From the NCBI RefSeq assembly GCF_002811955.1, contig NZ_NPEF01000015.1, forward strand, positions 603-30,096: DNA of 29,494 bases, in the 5' to 3' direction. Made by a program: the position numbers and the translations under genes. Below, piece after piece: positions 10,884 through 18,828 of this stretch. Numbering within the stretch: the first letter of the stretch is position 1; the number at the start of each line of letters is the position of its first letter. This DNA is from Leptospira ellisii (GTDB taxonomy: Bacteria; Spirochaetota; Leptospiria; Leptospirales; Leptospiraceae). The notes under the pieces are model-generated. The model was not told where the DNA came from, did no database searches, and saw only the letters and a program-made list of their open reading frames with translations.

Positions 10884-11224
10884 AGGAAGAGCAGTTATCC
10901 TTCGGACAGGCGCAGAAAAAGGTCGACGATTGGATCGCGGACTTCGGAGTCAGATATTTTTCCGAACTTACCAACCTCGCGATCCTGATGGAGGAAGTGG
11001 GAGAGTTCGCCAGATTGGTTGCGAGAAAATACGGGGATCAATCCTTTAAAAAGGGGGAGGATCCCGATTCGATTTCCAAAGAAATGGGGGATATACTCTT
11101 CGTTCTGATATGCCTCGCCAATCAAATGGGCGTTTCGCTCGAGGACGCGTTACGCGCCACTCTGAAAAAAAACACGGATCGGGACAAGGATCGGCACAAG
11201 GAAAATCCCAAACTCAAAAACTGA
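10880..11224 (+). CDS. MazG-family nucleotide pyrophosphohydrolase
   Basis: A 114-residue single-domain all-alpha NTP pyrophosphohydrolase. The metal-binding signature is intact: E-E-x-x-E as Glu38, Glu39 and Glu42 in LMEEVGEFARLVARKYG, followed by E-x-x-D as Glu68 and Asp71 in ISKEMGDILFVLICLA. It is half-size relative to E. coli MazG, like the short homodimeric MazG-like and dCTPase-type enzymes. These hydrolyse (d)NTPs to NMP and pyrophosphate, acting as cytosolic housecleaning enzymes. It starts inside the stop of the SGNH-like gene (ATGA), so it is the last cistron of the glycan operon even though no functional link is obvious. Its stop codon abuts the stop of the convergent ExbD-like gene with no bases between. 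Confidence 0.9.
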   Translation: MKEEQLSFGQAQKKVDDWIADFGVRYFSELTNLAILMEEVGEFARLVARKYGDQSFKKGEDPDSISKEMGDILFVLICLANQMGVSLEDALRATLKKNTDRDKDRHKENPKLKN

Positions 11225-11632
11225 TCAGGGTTTACGGACGGCTATGTGTAGTTCCTTTAATTCGGAGGTTTTGAGATCGTCCAAAACACGCACGAAACTG
11301 CCGTAATCCGTTTTTTCGTCCCCGTAGATCCATACTGCCGTATTCTTGAATTCCCCTTCGGAAACTTTTTGTTTCCATTCGTCTTCGGAAAGGATCCGAT
11401 TTTCGTACCGCAATTCCCCGTTCGACAGTATAAAAACCTCTTTTTTCGTGCCGGTTCCTTTCTTCTGCGAATCCGCTTTGGGAAGATCCACCGGAAGCGA
11501 ACTGACCTCCTTCTGAAAACTCATGGCGACCATCGTAAAGATGAGAAGGATGAACACCACGTCCAACATGCTCGTCAGGTCCAGAGGGGAATCCTCCCCT
11601 TCTATAACGGTTTTTCTGTTTCGGGGGGACAT
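11225..11632 (-). CDS. ExbD/TolR-family biopolymer transport protein
   Basis: A 135-residue inner-membrane protein with a short cytosolic N-terminus, one membrane helix (about residues 20-40) and a periplasmic domain. The helix segment DLTSMLDVVFILLIFTMVA contains Asp24, aligned with the proton-translocating aspartate of ExbD/TolR. The periplasmic part includes VWIYGDEKTDYGSFVRVLDDL, resembling the usual ExbD 'v.i.aD....y..v..vld' region. It lies one base downstream of the ExbB/TolQ-like gene, forming a two-gene motor operon. No TonB, TolA or receptor gene lies next to it, so whether it powers a TonB-type or Tol-type process cannot be decided here. Confidence 0.9.
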   Translation of the reverse strand: MSPRNRKTVIEGEDSPLDLTSMLDVVFILLIFTMVAMSFQKEVSSLPVDLPKADSQKKGTGTKKEVFILSNGELRYENRILSEDEWKQKVSEGEFKNTAVWIYGDEKTDYGSFVRVLDDLKTSELKELHIAVRKP

Positions 11633-11633
11633 T

Positions 11634-12173
11634 CTATTCGCGGACGTCCGACTTAAGGACCGAAGATGAATCGTTTTCGACGGAGGTCTTGATCTCCAAT
11701 TCGGTTTTGTGGAGATATATTCGTAAATATTGAAATGCTAATACGGATGGAATCGCCGCGCAGAGACCTTGGATGGTGGTGTTCAGAGCCAGACGGATTC
11801 CTTCGGAAAAAATCTCCAAACTTACCGTCCCGGCCTGTTTCATCTCTTCGAAAGCGACCGCGATTCCGATCACGGTTCCCAAAAGTCCGAGCATGGTCGC
11901 GATCCCGGCGAGATTTCGGATCCACGCGGTCATCGTTTCCGATTCGAAGAATTCCTTCGTGAAAAAAACGTCCGGATCGCGAAGATACGAACGAAGCTCC
12001 TCGTTGGAATTCTCGTCGAATCCGTTTTGCGATCGGTTCTGGAGACGATAGAGGATTCTCCGTTTTAAGGAAGGAAGACGGGTTCTCACTCTGATGAAAA
12101 GCGCGAGATTGACGAAGGTTACGAGAAAGATGAGGATCGAAACCCAACCGCCTTTTGCGAACAGAACTTCCAC
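11634..12173 (-). CDS. ExbB/TolQ/MotA-family proton channel protein
   Basis: About 179 residues with three membrane helices: GWVSILIFLVTFVNLALFI near the start, NLAGIATMLGLLGTVIGIAVAF in the middle (the classic ExbB/TolQ G-L-L-G-T-V-x-G segment), and ALNTTIQGLCAAIPSVLAFQYL near the end (the conserved T-T-x-x-G-L-x-x-A-I-P segment). I chose the GTG at 12173 because a perfect GGAGG (12182-12186 on the plus strand as cctcc) sits 8 bases upstream and the first helix then lies at the usual distance from the N-terminus. An ATG at 12227 would add 18 residues but has a poorer site. With the ExbD partner it forms a proton-driven motor. It is divergent from ubiE. Confidence 0.88.
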   Translation of the reverse strand: MEVLFAKGGWVSILIFLVTFVNLALFIRVRTRLPSLKRRILYRLQNRSQNGFDENSNEELRSYLRDPDVFFTKEFFESETMTAWIRNLAGIATMLGLLGTVIGIAVAFEEMKQAGTVSLEIFSEGIRLALNTTIQGLCAAIPSVLAFQYLRIYLHKTELEIKTSVENDSSSVLKSDVRE

Positions 12174-12181
12174 TTCTAAAA

Positions 12182-12186
12182 CCTCC
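12182..12186 (-). promoter_or_regulatory. Strong Shine-Dalgarno GGAGG deciding the ExbB/TolQ-like start
   Basis: On the minus strand GGAGG precedes a GTG codon by 8 bases. No comparably good site stands before the upstream in-frame ATG at 12227, so this supports the shorter form of the protein. Confidence 0.6.
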
Positions 12187-12242
12187 GAGATTTGGGAACA
12201 CTGTACGGTTGCTGTTTCTCTTGTCATTCCAATCTTCTGCAA

Positions 12243-12257
12243 TTCGGAAGTTCCGAA
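12243..12257. promoter_or_regulatory. Perfect 15-bp palindrome in the exbB/ubiE divergent intergenic region
   Basis: TTCGGAA-G-TTCCGAA is a perfect inverted repeat of 7 bases around one central base. It sits between the divergent ExbB-like and ubiE starts, where an operator for either gene would be expected. The same 15 bases recur inside the ferritin-like coding region near 25110, which weakens the operator case. No regulator is assigned. Confidence 0.35.
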
Positions 12258-12329
12258 CCGGACCGCATTGCCCGTCGGAAAACTCTTCTTGCCAGCGTGC
12301 GGGTATGCGAAATCGTTTCCATAGATACT

Positions 12330-13076
12330 ATGTCCGAATTTCAAATGCCGCAAACGGATCGTAAGGCCGGTTTTGTTCGCGAGAATTTCAATCGAATCGC
12401 TCAGAAATACGATCTTTTCAACGATCTTAACAGTTTTCTGATGCACAGACTTTGGAAGAATCGTCTCGTTCGCGAGATGGAGAAAAATCTTTCCAAAGGT
12501 CTTACGGTCATGGATTTGTGTTGCGGGACGGGCGATATCTCCGTACGTTTAAACGCCTCGTCTTCGGTGGATCGGGTTGCCTGCGTCGATTTTTCGGAGA
12601 ACATGCTCGCCGTCGCCAAAACCCGTCTTCAAAAACCCGCCGCGGAGGGAAGAATCCGTTTCGAAGTGGGAGACGCGACCCGGCTCGTGAATTTTAAGGA
12701 TTCGGAGTTCGACGCGGTATCGATCGGTTTCGGTTTGAGAAACGTGGACGATCTTCCCGAAGCGCTGCGGGAAATTTATAGAATTCTGAAACCCGGGGGA
12801 ATCTTTCTGAACCTGGACGTGGGTAAGGTAAAACTTCCTTTGATCCGGGCGTTCGCGGATTTTTATTTTTTCAGGATCGTTCCGTTGATGGGATATATGA
12901 TCTGGGGCGGGAAAAACGATATGTTCGATTACCTTCCGGTCTCTTCCCTATCTTATCCGGATCAGGAGACGCTGAAATCGATTCTGGAAACGACTGGATT
13001 CGAACAGGTCCGTTACAGGAATTTCGTTTTCGGGAACGCGGTTCTGCACGTCTGTCGTAAACCGTTCCGGACATAA
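12330..13076 (+). CDS. ubiE: Demethylmenaquinone/ubiquinone C-methyltransferase UbiE/MenG
   Basis: A 248-residue class I AdoMet-dependent methyltransferase that carries out the C-methylation step of respiratory quinone synthesis; in this organism that is most likely demethylmenaquinone to menaquinone. Motif I is VMDLCCGTGDIS (Asp62 to Asp69), followed by the acidic post-I strand AACVDFSENMLAVA-like region, and the UbiE signature DAVSIGFGLRNVDDLPEALREIYRILKPGG is intact across motifs II-III, then a C-terminal SYPDQETLKSILETTGFEQVRY helix pair. N-terminal FVRENFNRIAQKYDLFNDLNSF is also family-typical. An internal ATG at 12345 is an alternative start. The gene stands alone, divergent from the ExbB/ExbD pair. 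Confidence 0.93.
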   Translation: MSEFQMPQTDRKAGFVRENFNRIAQKYDLFNDLNSFLMHRLWKNRLVREMEKNLSKGLTVMDLCCGTGDISVRLNASSSVDRVACVDFSENMLAVAKTRLQKPAAEGRIRFEVGDATRLVNFKDSEFDAVSIGFGLRNVDDLPEALREIYRILKPGGIFLNLDVGKVKLPLIRAFADFYFFRIVPLMGYMIWGGKNDMFDYLPVSSLSYPDQETLKSILETTGFEQVRYRNFVFGNAVLHVCRKPFRT

Positions 13077-13111
13077 CTCTATTATAGTATATTCAACTAT
13101 TATAACACGTT

Positions 13112-13141
13112 CAAAAACGGAATCCGGTTTACGTTTTTTTT
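13112..13141 (+). terminator. Weak candidate terminator after ubiE
   Basis: AAACGG-AAT-CCGGTTT can form an imperfect stem with one bulged base. An ACG then precedes a run of eight T. It is 36 bases beyond the ubiE stop. The stem is short, so confidence is low. The remaining AT-rich 220-base gap also holds a TATAAT at 13215-13220 that could serve the lipoprotein gene downstream, but no good -35 box stands in front of it. Confidence 0.3.
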
Positions 13142-13296
13142 CGGTAAAACAAAACGGTTCTTACGAAAAAACATCCGGCTTGGAAAAAAGATTTCGTCGA
13201 ATTTTCGAAATCCCCTATAATATCCCGGACTTTCTTAGTACTTTCTGATTACTCTTTTCGTCTTCTATTCTAACCATAAAAAGGGATGTAGGGATC

Positions 13297-15327
13297 ATGA
13301 AGAAGCTCGTTGTAACCTTGCTCGTTCTGAGCGTGGGAATCGCCTGTAGTCATAAGAAAAAGGGCACTCTTTGGCCTTTGTTATTTTTGTTGAATCCGGG
13401 ATCGCAAACCTCGACCACCTCGGGAGCCAGTTCGGAAACTGCCACCGCCTCGAACGGAGGAACGGTAATCATCGTCGATAATACGGGAAATGGCAACGGT
13501 TCTTCCGGCTCTTCTTCGCCGAACTCCGGAAATTCGAATTCTTCCGGTTCCTCAACGGGAACGGATTCTAATGCCTCGAATTCGGGTTCCAATTCCGGTT
13601 CTACTCCCAATACAAACTCCGGCTCGGGTTCCAGCTCCGGCGGCTCGGATTCCGGTTCTTCGAACAACGCGGGTTCTTCCAGTGGAGGAAATTCGTCTTC
13701 CGGGTCTTCTTCTTCCGATGGCGGATCCGTAGTTTCCGGAAATAATGCGGGAAGCGGCGATACGGGAACGGGCACAAGTTCCGGAGGTTCTTCGGAAGGT
13801 TCTTCCGATTCCGGTGCGAATGCAGGTGCGGGATCTTCCTCATCTTCTTCTTCCGGAGACAACTCGGGCGCGAGTACGGGATCCGGCAATAGCGGCGGTT
13901 CTTCCGGCGGCTCCGATACAAGCACGGGATCGACTTCCGGAAACGGTTCGAATTCTTCCGGATCCACTTCTTCCTCCGGTAACGGAAATACGGGGGGGAC
14001 CGGAGCGACCACACCGGGAACCGCACCGGCACCGGATGCTATCACCGGCGTGATCACGGTGAACGATCAAGTGGGAACTCCGGTATTCAACTACAACACC
14101 GTGCAGACCATCCCGCTAGATTTGATCGTATTGGATAAACAATCCAAACCTATTTCCGGCGCGACGGTGATCGTTTCGGATATGAATGGAAATATCTTAT
14201 TTCAAGGAATTTCATCTTCCAACGGAAAGGTTTCCGGAACCGTCACAGTGGAAACCGCCGTGGGACAGATCACTTTGGAAATCACCGCAGGCGGAGAATC
14301 CATCACCAACATCATCAATCTGATCAACGTGATCGGAATCGATCGCGAAATCAAATACGAGATCCTGCTTCCTGCGGTAACGTTGCCGACCGATTCGGAC
14401 GGAGACGGAATTCCAGATTCGTTGGATACGTATCCTCAGGACCCGACCAGAGCCTCCTTGATTCGCACTCCGACCGAAGGGGTGAGTACGGTCGCATACG
14501 AGGATTTGTATCCGAGCGCCGGTGACGCGGATTTGAACGACTACGTGCTTCACATTCATAACGAAGTGGATTTGAACGCCGCGGGAGACGTGATCCGTCT
14601 TAGAGGAACCTATCAACACGTGGCGAGAGGCGCGGGTTATAGACATACGTTTTTCATCAAACTTCCCGTAGCCGTGGGGGCGTCTTTCACAAGAAGAGTG
14701 GTGCGCGAGGACGGCAAGGAAGTGACCGCTTCCAATACGCGGACCGTTTCGGCTTCCGATCTCAATCAGGGTCTTCAGATCCACGAAGAATCGAACAAAA
14801 CCGTCTCAAATCCGAACGTAAATCCCGGCGGTGTTTTCAAACCGGGACATATCGCGACGATAGAGATTCAGTTCAATTCTCCGGTGAAAAAAACGGTTCT
14901 CGGAAATTATCCGTACGACATCTTCATCAAGGTGATCAATACAGGAAAGGAAATCCATTTCCCGGGCCTGTATAAGAACTCGAACGGAACGGACAAGTAT
15001 CTGGATTCCAACCAATTCCCTTGGGCGATTTTGGTTCCGGGAACGTGGAAATATCCGTATGAAGGATTGGACATCCGCAAGGATTCGCAAACCGGATACG
15101 GAGAGTTCAATCTTTGGGTCGCTTCCAACGGAACCCAATATAAGGAATGGTACAAACACATCACCAATGAAACCAAAGTATTTCCCGTCCCCGAAGACGA
15201 TTCCGGATTACTCGGGTTTCTGCTCGCTTCCGTAAAAAAGAACGCGATCTTTGCCGCGCTGTTTTTGATCGCGGCAGGTGCGGGAACGGTTTTCTTTCTC
15301 AAAAGAAGAGCCCTTTCCCAAGCCTGA
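13297..15327 (+). CDS. LruC-domain lipoprotein with a long Ser/Gly/Asn-rich stretch
   Basis: A 676-residue exported protein. Residues 1-17 form a lipoprotein-type signal ending VGIAC, with Cys17 the likely lipidated residue (spirochaetal lipoboxes are loose). Residues about 37-245 are almost only Ser, Gly, Asn, Thr and Asp in short non-identical repeats. An Ig-like or carboxypeptidase-regulatory-like segment follows (PISGATVIVSDMNGNILF). Then comes DSDGDGIPDSLDTYPQDP (366-383), a thrombospondin-type-3-like calcium loop, and from about residue 400 a DUF4842/LruC-type domain beginning YEDLYPSAGDADLNDYV. The C-terminus is a hydrophobic helix (about 650-668) ending in KRRALSQA. LruC itself is a leptospiral envelope lipoprotein recognised in recurrent uveitis; this is a domain relative, not necessarily LruC. 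A good ribosome binding site (AGGGATC) precedes the ATG. The function is unknown. Confidence 0.88.
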   Translation: MKKLVVTLLVLSVGIACSHKKKGTLWPLLFLLNPGSQTSTTSGASSETATASNGGTVIIVDNTGNGNGSSGSSSPNSGNSNSSGSSTGTDSNASNSGSNSGSTPNTNSGSGSSSGGSDSGSSNNAGSSSGGNSSSGSSSSDGGSVVSGNNAGSGDTGTGTSSGGSSEGSSDSGANAGAGSSSSSSSGDNSGASTGSGNSGGSSGGSDTSTGSTSGNGSNSSGSTSSSGNGNTGGTGATTPGTAPAPDAITGVITVNDQVGTPVFNYNTVQTIPLDLIVLDKQSKPISGATVIVSDMNGNILFQGISSSNGKVSGTVTVETAVGQITLEITAGGESITNIINLINVIGIDREIKYEILLPAVTLPTDSDGDGIPDSLDTYPQDPTRASLIRTPTEGVSTVAYEDLYPSAGDADLNDYVLHIHNEVDLNAAGDVIRLRGTYQHVARGAGYRHTFFIKLPVAVGASFTRRVVREDGKEVTASNTRTVSASDLNQGLQIHEESNKTVSNPNVNPGGVFKPGHIATIEIQFNSPVKKTVLGNYPYDIFIKVINTGKEIHFPGLYKNSNGTDKYLDSNQFPWAILVPGTWKYPYEGLDIRKDSQTGYGEFNLWVASNGTQYKEWYKHITNETKVFPVPEDDSGLLGFLLASVKKNAIFAALFLIAAGAGTVFFLKRRALSQA

Positions 15328-15369
15328 TCATAAAAAGAGAGGGTACAGATTCCGATAATTGATAGGAAT

Positions 15370-16764
15370 ATGTTCCCTCTCTTTGGTCTCGAAGAGCATT
15401 TCGTTTTTTTCCTGAAGTTCGGCACGGCGATTTTCGTCGCCGGATTTTATTGGTTTTTCTACCGCAACACCTACTATCATCCCAACGCGGTCAGTTTCGA
15501 TCTGTCCGCGATCTTTTCCGGAGTTTTCGCGGTCGGCCTCGCCATCTTTCCCGAGTTGTTGATTCAGAATGTTCTGGAGGAACATTCGCATCTGGAAAAG
15601 GCGTTTTTAAGAAGTTCCCTCGCAGAGGAAGTCCCTAAATTACTCGTGATTCTCTGGTATTTCCGCGGACTCAGGGGAAGATACAACACCGCGGACGCGA
15701 TTTATTTCGGCCTAACATTAGGCGCCTCTTTCGGTCTTTTGGAGAATCTGTTTTATTCCTCGATTCTGGAGTTTTGGCCCTTGTTTTTAAGGGCGGTGAC
15801 GTCGCTTCCGATCCATACGTTTACGGGCGGAATTTTCGGCTTTGTGGCGATGGAATATTATCATTCGAGACCGACGTCCTTCCGCTTTATGCAGGTTTTG
15901 TACGGTCTCGCCGGTTGTTTTCTGCTTCACGGCACATTCAATTACGTTTTGCTTATGGACGGGGAGCTTATCGCCGCGATTCCGTTCGTGTTGGCCTCCG
16001 GGTTTTTCATTCTTGAATATCTACTGACGATCTCGCAGAACATACTTCCGATCGAAGTGCTTCAATCCATCGGACTTTATAAGGACGACTATAAGGTCGT
16101 ATCCAAGTTCACGAGATACGATTCCTGGATGAGGACCAGTCAGAATTTTCAGCAGAAGGGGCCTCCCATAGAACTGTTGCGACGTCTATCCAGGGCTAAA
16201 ATAGCGTGGGCCGCGGCCTTATTCGTCATACCCGCGGTACTATATTCGATTTATATAATATTCCCGGAGCGTATACCCGTGCTGCTCGGAGGGATCAAAA
16301 CCTCCGAGTTCATCGGTCTTTTCGTGGTATATCCGGTTTGGTTGTGCGTTTTAATCCTATTTCGGGGAATTCTGAATCCCCGATTTTTCAGGGAACGGGT
16401 TTTGAGGATTCCCTTGTTCATCGCGGTTTCCATAACCCAGGGAGAGAACGAATATCATTCCCTTGCGTATTCCCTTTCGAGGAAAGGATTCTATTCTCCC
16501 GTGGAAAAAACGCTTTTGATCGGAGAACGAGTGCAAGTTACGTTTTACGTCGCGGGAAGGGAATTCGCCGGCATATTGGCGATTCCGGTTTGGTTGAACG
16601 TGCGTGAGGAGGATCCGGATTTTGAACCGGGAGCTGTATTCATTTTCGTGAATGTTCCTTGGAAACTCCTTTTCTGGAGAATGGCCGTGCGGACCAAACA
16701 ACAGTTTCAAAATCTGATCCGTCAGATATTTCCTTCTAAAACCGGATCATCGCACTCGGTTTAG
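15370..16764 (+). CDS. PrsW-type intramembrane metalloprotease with PilZ-like C-terminal domain
   Basis: A 464-residue multi-pass protein. The N-terminal half matches the PrsW (M82) family: SLAEEVPKLL with Glu86/Glu87, GASFGLLENLFYS with Glu125/Asn126, SLPIHTFTGGIFGF with His149, and LLHGTFNYVLL with His187, all in membrane segments. PrsW-like proteases cleave membrane substrates such as anti-sigma factors. Two further hydrophobic helices (about 278-300 and 314-333) follow. Residues 341-432 then look like a PilZ domain: RERVLRIPLFIAVSI, SLSRKGFYS in place of (D/N)-x-S-x-x-G, VQVTFYV, IPVWLN and GAVFIFVNV. The c-di-GMP-binding R-x-x-x-R is degenerate. AGGA stands 4 bases before the ATG. The gene lies 42 bases after the LruC-domain gene and its last 18 bases overlap the convergent ligase-like gene. 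The substrate is unknown. Confidence 0.85.
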   Translation: MFPLFGLEEHFVFFLKFGTAIFVAGFYWFFYRNTYYHPNAVSFDLSAIFSGVFAVGLAIFPELLIQNVLEEHSHLEKAFLRSSLAEEVPKLLVILWYFRGLRGRYNTADAIYFGLTLGASFGLLENLFYSSILEFWPLFLRAVTSLPIHTFTGGIFGFVAMEYYHSRPTSFRFMQVLYGLAGCFLLHGTFNYVLLMDGELIAAIPFVLASGFFILEYLLTISQNILPIEVLQSIGLYKDDYKVVSKFTRYDSWMRTSQNFQQKGPPIELLRRLSRAKIAWAAALFVIPAVLYSIYIIFPERIPVLLGGIKTSEFIGLFVVYPVWLCVLILFRGILNPRFFRERVLRIPLFIAVSITQGENEYHSLAYSLSRKGFYSPVEKTLLIGERVQVTFYVAGREFAGILAIPVWLNVREEDPDFEPGAVFIFVNVPWKLLFWRMAVRTKQQFQNLIRQIFPSKTGSSHSV

Positions 16765-18810
16765 GGAATCGAAATCCTCGGCGAAAATTCCGAAAGAATC
16801 CGCTTTATCGAAGAACGGGGAATCCGAAAGGATTTCCGCTTTCAGATATTTGGCCCGTTCGGGAACGTTCAAACCCACTCCGCTTGCGTAGGAAAACAAG
16901 GGGAGCGTCTTGGATTGGATTTCGATCCAGTCCGTTCCGAGAAAGGACCAACGCACGTAAATCTTCTCGTTCGGATTCAACTTTTGATCCTCGGGAACGA
17001 ACGCCCTTAGATTGATCGGCGCCTTCCCCGCTAAAACCCAAACGGCACCCGAGGAAAATTCGTGAAACCGGATTCCGTTCTGGATTCGATTCGGTTTTTT
17101 CGCCATAAGTTGGTACGTTTTTAATTCCGCATAACGGAACTCGGGACCTCTCAGGTTCGGCGCGATTTGAACGAGGGAATAGAATAATACGACGCTGCTC
17201 AAAATCAGAACGGCGAGATTGAATCCTCCGCCGAACGCTCTGTGGATCTGTCTGGTCTGCGGCGCGGAAGATGTGATGAGCCAAAGACAAAAGAAAGGCG
17301 CGACGCCGAAAGCTCCGGTCCAAGGCATAAAACAAAGGACCACCGGCAAAAGCAGGATCGATTGTTTCCAATGGTTTCGGAGAAGAATTTCCAACGCGAC
17401 CCAGGATAAAAACACGAGCGTGAAAAGGATTCCGCCTTCGTGAAATAAAAATACGAACGAATTCAATCCCAACGACTGGATTCCTCCGGGAGGAACCGAG
17501 TTCGAAGGTCTTGCGTCGATCCAGTTGAGAGCGAAAGTTCCCGGTCCGTTCCCGATCCATACGGATTGTTTCGCCCAATTCCAGGCGGCTCTTGTTTGGA
17601 TCCAGCTTTCGCCGGCGAAGGATTCCAAGAAGCGCATAACGTTTCCGGAAGGTCCGCGGTATCCTTTCGTCCAGGTTTGGTTGAGTTCCTGCCAACCGTC
17701 GAAGGACCAGGGAAAGGATCCGATCCAGATCATTCCCGCGGTCCAGCCGATCAAAATCAGGATACAAACCGGGACATAGGACCATCTCCACCATTTGTTC
17801 CTGATTTTAGGGAAGTATCCGACCGAAAAGCCGTAGAGCAAAAGCGAAACGAAAAGAAGCCAGGATCCCGCCCCGTACTGACCGCCGGTTACGAAAAAGG
17901 GAAGCGTGAGACCCGCGCTCAGGAGGACTTTCGTACGGGTTCTCCAACTTCTCGTATGAAGATAAAGGAAGAAATAACCGATCAAAAGGGGAAACAGCCA
18001 ATTCAAAGACCCGGGGTCGCCCAGAAAACCGGTGGTTAGAAACCGTCTGCCCTCTTCCGGAGTGAACGGAATCGCGGAACGGCGCGCGGTCGTTTGGATC
18101 AATAACATTAGTATATTAAGGAATACTCCCGCAAACAATCCCTGTCTCCAATACTTGACCGGCGAATCGCTTTCGTGGGAGGAAGCCTCCTCCGCCAAAA
18201 AGTAGAGTACGGCGAGCATCCAAGCCCCGAAAAAATCCAGACTCAATCCGAAAGCGTAACGCGAACTGATTCCCGGCAGATAAACCGTGTCCAATATTCC
18301 GAAACCCTTGAACGGAGGCGCGTTGAAATATACGAAAAAGCGCTCCAAAAGATAAAACCCCAGAAAAATCAGGAGTCCGGTTTTAGGATTCTGATAAAAA
18401 GGCAGTGAGGATTTATAGGGACGGTTGATGTAAAAAAAACGGAAGATCGGGTCCTCTTCGTTGACGGTTTGGGAATGAAACGTGGAGATATACTGTCTTA
18501 AGAAAATTCCCAGTACGGCCCCTGCGAATAATCCGCTTAAGGAAAGAAATATTACGTTTTTATCATACAATAAGCCGGGAAGGACCAAGGCCCCCGCCGC
18601 GGTGAACATCCTTCCGGGTTTACGGTGATAAAGATTGGGGACCAAGCCGAACAGAAATTGTAGGGCTGCGATCGCGGCGATGCCGGATCCTTCCGTTTCC
18701 CTCACGAAAAGAAAACTCCGAAACAGGATCAGGGAAAGAAGGGAACAGAGAATCAATCCGAAAAACGTGGGAGTTCTCAGAGGTCTGAGTTTGTTGAAAA
18801 TTCCAGGCAC
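16747..18810 (-). CDS. O-antigen ligase/polymerase-like (Wzy_C-type) membrane protein
   Basis: A 687-residue inner-membrane protein with about twelve or more helices and a periplasmic C-terminal region of about 150 residues. The Wzy_C pattern is visible. A large periplasmic loop contains Arg407 in ESWIQTRAAWNWAKQSVWIG and GNGPGTF (420-426), and GLNSFVFLFHEGGILFTLVFL replaces the usual G-x-x-H-N-x-x-L segment, so the conserved His of WaaL/Wzy is absent by eye. It starts at a GTG, the first possible start after an in-frame TGA. Likely roles are ligating or polymerising a glycan at the periplasmic face, possibly that of the 1.2-11 kb operon. A bicarbonate/hormone-type SLC relative in the same Pfam clan is less likely. 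The 3' end overlaps prsW. Confidence 0.75.
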   Translation of the reverse strand: MPGIFNKLRPLRTPTFFGLILCSLLSLILFRSFLFVRETEGSGIAAIAALQFLFGLVPNLYHRKPGRMFTAAGALVLPGLLYDKNVIFLSLSGLFAGAVLGIFLRQYISTFHSQTVNEEDPIFRFFYINRPYKSSLPFYQNPKTGLLIFLGFYLLERFFVYFNAPPFKGFGILDTVYLPGISSRYAFGLSLDFFGAWMLAVLYFLAEEASSHESDSPVKYWRQGLFAGVFLNILMLLIQTTARRSAIPFTPEEGRRFLTTGFLGDPGSLNWLFPLLIGYFFLYLHTRSWRTRTKVLLSAGLTLPFFVTGGQYGAGSWLLFVSLLLYGFSVGYFPKIRNKWWRWSYVPVCILILIGWTAGMIWIGSFPWSFDGWQELNQTWTKGYRGPSGNVMRFLESFAGESWIQTRAAWNWAKQSVWIGNGPGTFALNWIDARPSNSVPPGGIQSLGLNSFVFLFHEGGILFTLVFLSWVALEILLRNHWKQSILLLPVVLCFMPWTGAFGVAPFFCLWLITSSAPQTRQIHRAFGGGFNLAVLILSSVVLFYSLVQIAPNLRGPEFRYAELKTYQLMAKKPNRIQNGIRFHEFSSGAVWVLAGKAPINLRAFVPEDQKLNPNEKIYVRWSFLGTDWIEIQSKTLPLFSYASGVGLNVPERAKYLKAEILSDSPFFDKADSFGIFAEDFDSLNRVR

Positions 18811-18828
18811 GAATAAAGAGGATTTTGT

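Noticed and set aside
13350..14057. Long minus-strand open frame (about 235 codons, rich in Glu and Pro) opposite the lipoprotein repeat region
   Set aside because: It is the mirror of the Ser/Gly-rich codons (TCC/GGA read backwards as GGA/TCC-type codons), with no start signal; the plus strand has signal peptide, domains and a ribosome binding site.
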